Shown: positions 53,278 through 63,164 of the stretch, in pieces
Numbering within the stretch: position 1 is the first letter of the stretch
Layout: every line of letters starts with the position of its first letter
Source: Polynucleobacter sp. IMCC 30228
GTDB taxonomy: Bacteria; Pseudomonadota; Gammaproteobacteria; Burkholderiales; Burkholderiaceae
Assembly: GCF_021395205.1 (NCBI RefSeq)
Contig: NZ_JAJVCS010000003.1
Span: forward strand, 310,001 to 374,000
Reading direction: 5' to 3'
DNA length: 64,000 bases
The notes under the pieces: generated by a model
The model's database searches: none
Told to the model about the DNA's origin: nothing
Seen by the model: only the letters and a program-made list of their open reading frames with translations
Position numbers and translations under genes: made by a program

Positions 53278-53470
53278 GCGCAGAAATTGTAGTCATATCT
53301 GGGTAGGAAGTCGTAAATTTGCTTTCTGCGCACTAAAACCCTGATAAGCCCCAGGGATCTAAACCAGTACCACAGGGGTTTTGGGTCGAATTTGCGATCC
53401 GTGACAAAATTGGGTCATGAGCACATTGAGTAATTTATGTAGGCAAGCTCCTATGGGGGTAATCTAGGGC

Positions 53471-54721
53471 ATGGTTAATCCTTCCCAAGCTAACTATCAA
53501 CCACCAAAAAATCACCTCCCTCTAAAACAGGTATTGATTTTTGGCGGCCTCTTAGTCACTCTCTCAATGGGTATTCGCCATGGCTTTGGTTTATTTAATT
53601 TACCGATTACCAGCGCGAATGGCTGGGATCGTGAAACCTTTGCCCTCACTATTGCTTTGCAAAATTTAGCTTGGGGTGCTATTCAACCGATTACAGGGGC
53701 TATTGCCGATCGGTTTGGCGCCTTCAAAATCATGGTTGGAGGGGCACTACTGTATGCGCTTGGTTTGGTGGGAATGGCTCTATCAACCGAAGTGCTGAAC
53801 TTTACGCTGGCTGGAGGTTTGCTGATTGGTCTGGCGCAAACCGCTACGACTTATAGCATTGTGTTTGGCGTACTCGGACGCAATGTCTCTGCTGAGAAAC
53901 GCGTTTGGGCTATGGGAATTGCCGCAGCGGCAGGATCGTTCGGACAGTTTTTAATGATTCCAATTGAACAGGGCTTAATTAGTGGCTTTGGCGCCCAAGA
54001 TGCCTTGCTCATTTTGGCCCTCATGGCCACTTTAATGTTGCCGGCAGCCTTCATGCTGCGAGAGAAAAATTTTAGTCACAACCAGAAGTTAGGTGAGCAA
54101 ACATTAAAGCAAGCATTGCATGAAGCCTTTGGCAACCCTAGCTTTCGCCTACTGACCCTAGGTTATTTTGTTTGTGGTTTTCAAGTGGTATTTATTGCGG
54201 TGCACTTGGCGCCTTATCTTAAAGACATGTCTACACTTTATCCTGCCGTGGGCAGCCCAATGGTTGCAACTACCGCGCTTGCGCTCATTGGTCTATTTAA
54301 TGTGGTCGGCACTTACTATTCCGGTGTAATTGCGCAAACCATTCCCAAGAAATTTTTACTTAGCGGCATCTACCTCACTCGCTCCGTGGTAATTGCGGCT
54401 TTTATTCTACTGCCCATTACCCCCATGACGACCTACATTTTTGCTGCTTTTATGGGGGTCTTATGGCTCTCTACCGTACCCTTGACGAATGGCATCGTGG
54501 CGCAAATATTTGGTGTCAAATATTTAACTACCCTGTCTGGCTTAGTCTTTTTCTCGCATCAATTAGGGAGTTTTTGTGGCGCATTTTTCGGGGGGTATTT
54601 ATTTGATAAAACTGGTTCCTATCAAATTGTTTGGTTCATAGCAATTGTCTTAGGAATCTTTGCTGGCCTCGTTAACCTGCCCATTCGTGAACAAGCCATT
54701 GCGCGTTCAGCCTTGGCATAA
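53471..54721 (+). CDS. Major facilitator superfamily transporter (monocarboxylate-type)
   Basis: A 416-residue carrier with about 12 membrane segments and the loop 2-3 motif GAIADRFGAFKIMVGG. MSMGIRHGFGLFNLPI-like and RETFALTIALQNLAWGAIQPITG near the start are typical of the MCT/oxalate-formate antiporter-like (OFA) branch. The substrate is unknown; organic acids are most likely. A 193-nt gap divides it from parE. Weak AGGG precedes ATG 53471. Nothing in its neighbourhood identifies the substrate. Confidence 0.85.
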   Translation: MVNPSQANYQPPKNHLPLKQVLIFGGLLVTLSMGIRHGFGLFNLPITSANGWDRETFALTIALQNLAWGAIQPITGAIADRFGAFKIMVGGALLYALGLVGMALSTEVLNFTLAGGLLIGLAQTATTYSIVFGVLGRNVSAEKRVWAMGIAAAAGSFGQFLMIPIEQGLISGFGAQDALLILALMATLMLPAAFMLREKNFSHNQKLGEQTLKQALHEAFGNPSFRLLTLGYFVCGFQVVFIAVHLAPYLKDMSTLYPAVGSPMVATTALALIGLFNVVGTYYSGVIAQTIPKKFLLSGIYLTRSVVIAAFILLPITPMTTYIFAAFMGVLWLSTVPLTNGIVAQIFGVKYLTTLSGLVFFSHQLGSFCGAFFGGYLFDKTGSYQIVWFIAIVLGIFAGLVNLPIREQAIARSALA

Positions 54722-54734
54722 GTACAATGCAAAG

Positions 54735-54899
54735 ATGAAACGCACCCTTTTTATTGCGGATAAAAGCCGCAAACTATGGCTTACCCTCTTGGCTTATGCC
54801 TTCATTACAATCGCACTTGGTCTTAGTTTTGCTGCGTATTACGCGCCCACAGTCATGGTCAATATGACCAATCAGGTCTGGGCATTTTGTGGTTGGTAA
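54735..54899 (+). CDS. Small single-span membrane protein (54 residues), unknown
   Basis: ATG 54735 opens a 54-residue frame: a basic start (KRTLFIADKSRKLW), one hydrophobic segment (LTLLAYAFITIALGLSFAAYYA, about residues 15-36) and a short tail ending VWAFCGW. It begins 13 nt after the MFS stop on the same strand. I recognise no family. The clean amphipathic-hydrophobic pattern and position suggest a real small protein, possibly tied to the carrier, but coding status is inferred. Confidence 0.55.
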   Translation: MKRTLFIADKSRKLWLTLLAYAFITIALGLSFAAYYAPTVMVNMTNQVWAFCGW

Positions 54900-54949
54900 T
54901 CGTTGTGCACGATTACCAAAAAAGTAAAGAGCTTGCAACGGTAATTCTG

Positions 54950-55024
54950 CCCGCCGTAGCACAATGGATAGTGCAACCGCCTCCTAAGCGGTAGATCCAG
55001 GTTCGACTCCTGGCGATGGGACCA
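54950..55024 (+). tRNA. tRNA-Arg (anticodon CCT)
   Basis: A 75-nt cloverleaf with encoded CCA. The anticodon arm ACCGC-CTCCTAA-GCGGT reads CCT, for AGG codons. The D arm is GCAC/GTGC and the T arm CCAGG-TTCGACT-CCTGG. The acceptor CCCGCCG/CGATGGG starts with C1-G72 and contains G4-U69 and a C5-A68 mismatch. Confidence 0.92.
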
Positions 55025-55028
55025 CCCT

Positions 55029-55057
55029 AAGTTATCCACAGCTTTTGTGGATAACTT
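55029..55057. repeat. Perfect 12-bp hairpin made of two inverted consensus DnaA boxes
   Basis: AAGTTATCCACA (55029-55040) and TGTGGATAACTT (55046-55057) pair perfectly around loop GCTTT. TTATCCACA (55032-55040) and its inverse (55046-55054) equal the strong DnaA-box consensus. It starts 5 nt after tRNA-Arg, so it may end the tRNA transcript, but only TTTAT follows. DnaA binding is an alternative or added role. The rest of 55058-55266 is AT-rich, with no gene seen. Confidence 0.6.
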
Positions 55058-55266
55058 TATAAAAGCGCATGTAAGTCCTCAATTTGTAAAGATTGATCTT
55101 GTTTGCTAAAAAATTAAGCACAGGTATTTTCTAAGTAGAAATTGAGCACCAAAATTGTGAATTGCTGATTAGAAAAAATATATTTTTACTAGCCCTTGCA
55201 GAATCGTTTACATTGTGATCTAGACTGTACTGAAATAGTCGATAAATACATAATTGGAGAAACTTC

Positions 55267-56274
55267 ATGTTGCTACAACTTCGCTACGGCTTGCTTATTG
55301 CTGCACTCGTCTGCAGTGCTTTTACGCCGCTTGCGTTTGCGCAAAGTACCTTTCCCAATAAAGCCATTCGCTTAGTGGTGCCGTTTCCTGCTGGCGGAGC
55401 GACTGATAATATTGCCCGACCCCTGCAACTCGAACTACTTGTTAGTGACAAATGGAATGTGATTATTGATAACAAGCCAGGAGCAGGTGGCAATATTGGT
55501 GCCGATGCGGTAGCCAAAGCACTGCCCGATGGTTATACCTGGCTCATGGCTTCGGTAGGTACGCATGGTATTAATCTTCCCTTATATACGCAAGGCGGCG
55601 GCAAACTACCCTTTGACCCCATTAAAGACTTCACGCCAATCAGCTTGGTAGCCGAACTACCCAATGTACTCATCCTTAATCTTGATTTTGCTAAACGCCA
55701 CAATATTAATAGCGTGAATGATTTAATCGCCTATGCGCGTGCCAATCCAGGCAAAGTGAACATGGCCTCAAGTGGTAATGGCACATCGATTCATATGGCT
55801 GGGGAATTATTTAAGTCGATGACCAAAACATATATGGTGCATTTACCTTACCGCGGCAGCCCACCCGCAATAACTGATTTAATGGCGGGTAATGTCGACA
55901 TAATGTTTGATAACCTGCCCTCGGCAATTAGTTATATTAAAGCGGGTCGACTCAAAGCTTTGGCAGTAACTAGTGCAAAACGCTCGCCCGCCTTCCCCGA
56001 TTTACCCACCATTGCAGAAGCCGCAAAATTACCGGGTTATGAAGCGACCTCTTGGTTTGGTATTGTTGGGCCAGCCAATTTGCCCCCAGAAATTTTGAAG
56101 CAAACTAGCACCACTTTGATGAAAGCTATTAACAGTCCAGCAGTGCGTGAAAAATATTTAGCCATGGGTGCAGAGCCAGTAGGCAATACGCCCGCACAAT
56201 TTGCTACCTTCATTAAGAATGAAATTGCTAAGTGGACGAAGGTTGTAAAAGATTCAGGCGCTAAAGTTGACTAA
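55267..56274 (+). CDS. Bug-family tripartite tricarboxylate transporter substrate-binding protein (TctC-like)
   Basis: Bug proteins are periplasmic binding proteins for carboxylates, abundant in Burkholderiales. The 335-residue chain has a signal peptide cut near AFA|Q (residue 25), then [25 protein letters not shown], the conserved ligand loop. [20 protein letters not shown] and [26 protein letters not shown] are family hallmarks. GGAG with 7-nt spacing precedes ATG 55267. No TctAB membrane genes are beside it, so the ligand and partner are unknown. Confidence 0.93.
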   Translation: MLLQLRYGLLIAALVCSAFTPLAFAQSTFPNKAIRLVVPFPAGGATDNIARPLQLELLVSDKWNVIIDNKPGAGGNIGADAVAKALPDGYTWLMASVGTHGINLPLYTQGGGKLPFDPIKDFTPISLVAELPNVLILNLDFAKRHNINSVNDLIAYARANPGKVNMASSGNGTSIHMAGELFKSMTKTYMVHLPYRGSPPAITDLMAGNVDIMFDNLPSAISYIKAGRLKALAVTSAKRSPAFPDLPTIAEAAKLPGYEATSWFGIVGPANLPPEILKQTSTTLMKAINSPAVREKYLAMGAEPVGNTPAQFATFIKNEIAKWTKVVKDSGAKVD

Positions 56275-56289
56275 GTAAGCTGTCAGTTG

Positions 56290-57981
56290 TTAACTTAATT
56301 TTGATAATAATTTACTTGGGCTAATTATTTCAGGATCAAGAATTAATTCAATGATTGCGCCTGTTTTACTTTTTAAGGCGGCCGTAAAGGCGGCGGCAAA
56401 CTCAGCGGTTTTGCTTACCCGATATCCCGGCATTCCAAAGCTTTCAGCTAGCTTAATAAAGTTAGGATTTGTTAAGCCAGTGCCTAGAACACGGTTCTTA
56501 AATTCGCGCTCTTGGTGCATACGAATGGTGCCCAAAATGCCGTTATTCACAATAATCACAATCGGATATGCAGCGTAGCGCATCGCAGTAGCCAACTCTT
56601 GACAGGTCATCATAAAATCGCCATCGCCACAAAATGCAATGGCAACCCGCTGCGGATCCAAAATTTTGGCCGTAATAGCAGCAGGCAAACCATAACCCAT
56701 TGAGCCATTGGCTGGCGCAAGTTGCGTGCGAAATGGGCCGTACGGATAAAATCGATGCAACCAAGTAGCAAAGTTACCAGCGCCATTACATAACACTGCA
56801 TTACGCGGAATAAGTTGGGCAAAAGAAGCCACAATTTCAGCTAACTGCAAGTCTCCTTGCACGGTTACGGGGGCAGAAAATCTCACATATTCAGCATGGG
56901 CAGCTACCATTTGAGTTTGATCGTAATCCCGCGGCATCCGCACTGCATCTAGGGCTGCACAAAAAGCAGCAGGGCTTGCATTGACAGCAAATTCAGGGCG
57001 ATACACGCGACCCAACTCTTCTGCTCCAGCCAAGACGTGAATTAAGGTAGCCTGTGGGGTAGGAGGCGAAATAATTTGATAGCCAGCGGTAGTCATTTCA
57101 CTTAAACGCTCGCCAATGACCAGTAACACATCGGCGGCTTTGACGCGCTTAACTAATTCTGGGTTGGCACCAATACCAAGGTCACCAGCAAAACAGGGTC
57201 GTAAATTATCAATGTGATCTTGCGAGCGAAAACTAGTGGCAACGGGTACTCCCTCGCGTTCGGCCCAAGCAGCAATATCATTGCACGCCGAGGCATCCCA
57301 GCCGCCGCCACCAATTAAGACTAGAGGGTGCTTAGCCTTGCTAAAGGCTTGCATGGCTTGCTGAAAATCGGTTTGATTTAAACCTGGCTGCACAATGTGC
57401 GCTGGTTTTACGGGGGATTCTTGCCCAATAGCAAATAGCATATCCTCTGGTAAAGCTAGCACTACAGGTCCTTTGCGACCCGCCTGGGCAACATGAAAAG
57501 CATGTGAAACAAACTCTTCAATCCGGTCTACCCGATCAATGCTGCCCACCCATTTAGCGCACTCTGAATAAAGCCGGCGGTAATCCATTTCTTGAAACGC
57601 TTCGCGTTCCACCATATTTGTACCCACTTGACCAATTAGCAAAACCATCGGGGTGGAATCTTGATACGCCGTATGTACCCCAACCATGGCATTACTCGCG
57701 CCTGGGCCACGGGTAACCATCACTACGCCAGGTTTACCGGTTAGCTTAGCGTAGGCTTCAGCCATATAAGCAGCGCCACCTTCATGCCTACAGGTAATAA
57801 ATCGAAACCGTGCGTCATGATCAACTAAACCATCGAGCAGGGGTAAAAAGCTTTCACCCGGAACGCCAAAAGCCATCTCAACCCCTTGGCGAATGAGTGC
57901 GTTGGCTAAAATTTGGCCGCCATGGGGTAAGCCAACTTGAGGTAAGTCAGTTTGATTGTTACTGGGGGAAGATAAATTCAT
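56290..57981 (-). CDS. Thiamine-diphosphate-dependent enzyme, acetolactate synthase-like
   Basis: A three-domain ThDP enzyme of 563 residues. The N-terminal Pyr domain has the catalytic Glu (CRHEGGAAYMAEAYAKLTG), the central Rossmann domain is present, and the C-terminal PP domain binds Mg-ThDP through GDGDFMM...VNN. LARPG-like RGPGASNAM and VLLIGQV motifs match the acetolactate synthase/glyoxylate carboligase-like group. No small regulatory subunit follows, so it is probably not the housekeeping IlvB. The reaction is unknown. It is divergent from the Nudix gene and converges with the Bug-family gene. Confidence 0.88.
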   Translation of the reverse strand: MNLSSPSNNQTDLPQVGLPHGGQILANALIRQGVEMAFGVPGESFLPLLDGLVDHDARFRFITCRHEGGAAYMAEAYAKLTGKPGVVMVTRGPGASNAMVGVHTAYQDSTPMVLLIGQVGTNMVEREAFQEMDYRRLYSECAKWVGSIDRVDRIEEFVSHAFHVAQAGRKGPVVLALPEDMLFAIGQESPVKPAHIVQPGLNQTDFQQAMQAFSKAKHPLVLIGGGGWDASACNDIAAWAEREGVPVATSFRSQDHIDNLRPCFAGDLGIGANPELVKRVKAADVLLVIGERLSEMTTAGYQIISPPTPQATLIHVLAGAEELGRVYRPEFAVNASPAAFCAALDAVRMPRDYDQTQMVAAHAEYVRFSAPVTVQGDLQLAEIVASFAQLIPRNAVLCNGAGNFATWLHRFYPYGPFRTQLAPANGSMGYGLPAAITAKILDPQRVAIAFCGDGDFMMTCQELATAMRYAAYPIVIIVNNGILGTIRMHQEREFKNRVLGTGLTNPNFIKLAESFGMPGYRVSKTAEFAAAFTAALKSKTGAIIELILDPEIISPSKLLSKLS

Positions 57982-58024
57982 TAAAACACCTACTCCTTCG
58001 TTTTTTCTCTTACACTCTCACGAC

Positions 58025-58849
58025 ATGGATTCGCTAAACACCAGCACGCAAGCCGCTTTGGAAGAAATGCTCCAAAATACTGCGCGTACCCCACCGGTCG
58101 ACTTTTTGCCCGTCTACTTTAACCATAGTTTAATTGGTTGCATCAACCCCGAGTTTATTCCCTACCTTCAAGAAACCTTAAATAAGGAACCTATTGCCCT
58201 TATTCAACTTGACCAGCAACGACTGTCCATTGCCCAAGGGCGCCCCATAGAGGTCAGTCAAAGCTTGCAAACTTTAACTGAACGCCTCCGCTTAGGCGGT
58301 CTAATTCCAGGTTGGCGCAATGAAGAATTTGCTTGGCTTGATGCCGAGGGGCACGAGCACTTTCGCCTCGAACGGGCTGCCTTTAAAACCTTTGGCTTTC
58401 GTAGTTTGGCGGCGCATATTAATGGCTACACCAAAAGTGGCCTTATCTGGCTGGGTCGACGTAGTGAAAGCAAAAGTATCGACCCAGGCCGGCTTGATAA
58501 CCTGAGTGCTGGCGGAATTAGCGCCGATGAAACTCCATGGGTGTGCGCTAAACGTGAATTATGGGAAGAAGCTGGGGTACCTATTCAGTTGGCGCAAGCC
58601 ATTCAACCCGCAGGGCGAATCCCCCTGCGGCGGGTTAGCCCGCCTTTTGGCTTTCATGATGAATTACTCTATGTATACGATTTAGAATTACCCGATCATT
58701 TTGTGCCTACCAACCACGATGGTGAGGTTAGCGGCTTTATAGCCGTTAGTTATGCCGAGGCGGCAGCCCGTATTTTGGCCGATGAGTTTACAGGAGATGC
58801 CTCTTTGGTCACGGCCGATTTTATTTTGCGCCACAGTAAACTAAAATAA
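58025..58849 (+). CDS. DUF4743-Nudix hydrolase, probable oxidised-thiamine-diphosphate pyrophosphatase
   Basis: A 274-residue Nudix protein with an N-terminal DUF4743 region (FLPVYFNHSLIGCINPEFIPYL) and a complete Nudix box at about 163-185 (GGISADETPWVCAKRELWEEAGV, matching Gx5Ex7REUxEExGU). This architecture is that of the N-terminal domain of yeast Tnr3 and YJR142W, which hydrolyse the diphosphates of oxo- and oxythiamine. Its place directly before the TPP riboswitch and thiC supports a thiamine-repair role here. ATG 58025 is used; the upstream in-frame start at 57956 is TTG and lies inside the divergent gene. Confidence 0.8.
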   Translation: MDSLNTSTQAALEEMLQNTARTPPVDFLPVYFNHSLIGCINPEFIPYLQETLNKEPIALIQLDQQRLSIAQGRPIEVSQSLQTLTERLRLGGLIPGWRNEEFAWLDAEGHEHFRLERAAFKTFGFRSLAAHINGYTKSGLIWLGRRSESKSIDPGRLDNLSAGGISADETPWVCAKRELWEEAGVPIQLAQAIQPAGRIPLRRVSPPFGFHDELLYVYDLELPDHFVPTNHDGEVSGFIAVSYAEAAARILADEFTGDASLVTADFILRHSKLK

Positions 58850-58907
58850 ATTAGCAGGTTTCACTTAGCGGCCATTTTTCGTGGTTAAATAAGACTTAAG
58901 GATGAAA

Positions 58908-58988
58908 CAGGGGTGCCCTCCACATGAGTTGGTGGGGCTGAGAAAAACCCTCGAACCCGATCCAGGTAATGCTGGCGTGGGGAGTTCC
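58908..58988 (+). promoter_or_regulatory. TPP riboswitch (THI element) controlling thiC operon
   Basis: CAGGGGTGCC (58908-58917), GGCTGAGA (58937-58944), ACCC, GAACCCGATC (58953-58962) and GGTAATGCTGGCG-GGGGAG (58965-58984) are the conserved THI-box elements in order. It lies 50 nt before thiC. Binding TPP would lower expression. AAACCG (58992-58997) and CGGTTT (59003-59008) form a hairpin right after it, the likely expression platform. No T-run follows, so translational control or Rho is likely. Confidence 0.95.
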
Positions 58989-59023
58989 ATCAAACCGACA
59001 CCCGGTTTCGTCCATCTAAATAA

Positions 59024-60943
<1,920 letters not shown>

Positions 60944-60964
60944 CTCAACCGATATCTGCGCGCG

Positions 60965-62107
60965 ATGAATTTAGCACATCAACACTATGCTGTTTTGGGC
61001 GCTGGTCTTCTTGGGCGGCTGCTGGCGGTCACGCTGGCGCAACGCGGTGCCAAAGTCGAGATCTTTGATCAAGGCGGCCCAGCGGCTGAGCATTCTGCGG
61101 CACATGTTGCCGCTTCCATGTTGGCGCCCTTGGCCGAATCGGCAATTACCGCAGCGAATGTGGTCAATATGGGTATGTATAGCCTAGCACGTTGGCCTAG
61201 TATTTTGGCGCAATTAGCTAAGCCCGTTTTTTTTCAACAAGCTGGCACACTCATTCTGTGGCATCGTCAAGATGTAGCCGAAGCAAAACGCTTTGCCGCT
61301 AAGCTAAATTACAATTGTGAACAGAATTCAACACTGAGTACGCCACAAACACTTGGACTAGAAGATATTTATGCTTTAGAACCTAGCCTAGGTAATCGCT
61401 TCCAAGACGGTTTATTTTTACCCCATGAAGGTCAGCTCGATAATCGCCAATTATTAGCTTCCTTAGCTGAAGAATTACATCGCTTAAAGGTCAATTGTCA
61501 TTGGTATCAAAGTATCGAGCCTCACGAATTACAGCAAAATCTTTACACAGGCATGATTGATTGTCGGGGCTTAGGAGCAAAGGCAGCGTGGGCCAAATCT
61601 AGCAATGAAACCAATCCATTACGCGGCGTACGGGGTGAGGTAGTCCGTTTGCATGCGCCTGAAGTTAAGCTCACTCGACCCATTCGCTTCATTCATCCGC
61701 GCTATCCCATTTATATTGCTCCCAAAGAAAATGATATTTACGTTATTGGTGCAACTGAAATTGAATCGGAAGATTTATCACCAGCAAGTTTGCGCTCAAC
61801 CATGGAGTTACTGAGTGCCGCGTATACCGTACACAGTGGCTTTGCAGAATCCCGCATTCTTGAAACCCTCACCCAATGTCGCCCAACCTTAAAAAATAAT
61901 TTGCCTGCCATTCGAATGACTGAAACTGGCGTTATGGCAATTAATGGTTTATATCGCCATGGCTTCATGATTGCACCTGCTATTGTCGATTGCGCTATCG
62001 AGTTGCTTGAAAACCGCGACTCACAGCAGATCGATCGGGTTCATAGCCCCTTAGCCGCGCAATTGCAGCTAGCCGTATTACCCGAGCGAGCTTTATGCGC
62101 ATCGTAG
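60965..62107 (+). CDS. thiO: Glycine oxidase ThiO
   Basis: ThiO is an FAD oxidase that turns glycine into iminoglycine for the thiazole ring, replacing ThiH. VLGAGLLGRLLAVTLAQRGAKVEIFDQG is the FAD Rossmann motif, followed by SAAHVAASMLAPLAE. RPIRFIHPRYPIYIAPKENDIYVIGATE and LRPxLKNNLPAIR-like segments match glycine/D-amino-acid oxidases. 380 residues. It begins 21 nt after thiC and its end overlaps thiS by 13 nt. Confidence 0.94.
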   Translation: MNLAHQHYAVLGAGLLGRLLAVTLAQRGAKVEIFDQGGPAAEHSAAHVAASMLAPLAESAITAANVVNMGMYSLARWPSILAQLAKPVFFQQAGTLILWHRQDVAEAKRFAAKLNYNCEQNSTLSTPQTLGLEDIYALEPSLGNRFQDGLFLPHEGQLDNRQLLASLAEELHRLKVNCHWYQSIEPHELQQNLYTGMIDCRGLGAKAAWAKSSNETNPLRGVRGEVVRLHAPEVKLTRPIRFIHPRYPIYIAPKENDIYVIGATEIESEDLSPASLRSTMELLSAAYTVHSGFAESRILETLTQCRPTLKNNLPAIRMTETGVMAINGLYRHGFMIAPAIVDCAIELLENRDSQQIDRVHSPLAAQLQLAVLPERALCAS

Positions 62108-62292
62108 TCAACCATATTCCCCGCGAAATTCCTGCACAAAGTAAAGTCAGCGATCTTTTGCAATTTATTGCTGCACAGCCGCCGTATGCAGTAGCCGTTA
62201 ATTTGCTCTTTATTCCCAAGACCAAACATTCTGAGCACGTTTTAAATGAAAATGATCAGGTCGAAGTCATTGCGCCAGTAACGGGTGGTTAA
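62095..62292 (+). CDS. thiS: Sulfur-carrier protein ThiS
   Basis: ThiS is the ubiquitin-like sulfur carrier that gives sulfur to ThiG. The 65 residues end in Gly-Gly, needed for adenylation and thiocarboxylate formation. IVVNHIPREI and LNENDQVEVIAPVTGG are typical. Overlap with thiO suggests translational coupling. Confidence 0.95.
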   Translation: MRIVVNHIPREIPAQSKVSDLLQFIAAQPPYAVAVNLLFIPKTKHSEHVLNENDQVEVIAPVTGG

Positions 62293-62320
62293 TCATTAAT
62301 ACTGCTATTTCAATGCTGCC

Positions 62321-63133
62321 ATGACCGCACTCCTGCCCCTCCATTCAGCCGACAGCCTAGTTTTATATGGTGAAGTATTTGCCAGCCGTTTATTACTCGG
62401 GACCTCACGATATCCCTCGCCACAAATTTTAGAAAACACCATTCGTATCGCCAACCCCGCCATGATTACGGCGAGCGTGCGTCGCCAAGGCTCGGGACCT
62501 GCAGTTGCTGAAAGTGGTTTTTGGCAGCTCCTCAAAAAAATGGCGGTACCTGTTCTTCCTAATACAGCCGGCTGCCATAGTCCACAAGAAGTCATTACCA
62601 CCGCGCAAATGGCGCGTGAGGTATTTGAAACGCCTTGGTTAAAGTTAGAGCTCATTGGCGATGATTACACCTTGCAACCTGATACCCTGCAACTTGTACA
62701 AACTGCTAAGCATTTAATTAAGGATGGCTTTAAAGTGCTGCCCTATTGCACTGAAGATCTCATTCTCTGTCAGCGCTTAGTTGATGTGGGTTGTCAAGCT
62801 GTGATGCCTTGGGCTGCCCCCATTGGTACAGGTCAAGGCCCGCTGAACCCCTATGCCATGAAATTATTACGTGAGCGTTTGCAAGTTCCCCTCATCGTTG
62901 ATGCGGGCTTAGGCTTACCATCCCACGCTTGTGCGGTCATGGAATGGGGTTATGATGCCGTACTACTAAATACTGCAGTAGCTTTAGCAACCGACCCTAT
63001 CAACATGGCGCAGGCGTTTGCCCAAGCAGTTAGCGCTGGGCGAATGGCTTTCTTGGCGGGCGCGATGACCGCCCAAGATTCTGCACAAGCCAGTACCCCC
63101 CTTATTGGTACGCCGTTTTGGCATCAAGCTTAA
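62321..63133 (+). CDS. thiG: Thiazole synthase ThiG
   Basis: ThiG builds the thiazole phosphate from deoxyxylulose phosphate, iminoglycine and ThiS-thiocarboxylate. The TIM barrel has Lys108 (WLKLELIGD), which forms the imine with DXP, and the phosphate-binding APIGTGQGPLNPY and ADAGLGLPS-like VDAGLGLPSHACAVMEWGYDAVLLNTAVA. 270 residues. It follows thiS by 28 nt. Confidence 0.96.
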   Translation: MTALLPLHSADSLVLYGEVFASRLLLGTSRYPSPQILENTIRIANPAMITASVRRQGSGPAVAESGFWQLLKKMAVPVLPNTAGCHSPQEVITTAQMAREVFETPWLKLELIGDDYTLQPDTLQLVQTAKHLIKDGFKVLPYCTEDLILCQRLVDVGCQAVMPWAAPIGTGQGPLNPYAMKLLRERLQVPLIVDAGLGLPSHACAVMEWGYDAVLLNTAVALATDPINMAQAFAQAVSAGRMAFLAGAMTAQDSAQASTPLIGTPFWHQA

Positions 63134-63164
63134 AGCCCAGCGTTTATTTTATGGGTGCAAGCTA

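Noticed and set aside
55029..55266. Chromosome origin because of DnaA boxes plus AT-rich DNA
   Set aside because: Only two boxes, none elsewhere in the gap, no dnaA, dnaN or gyrB nearby; a hairpin or regulatory site is more likely.
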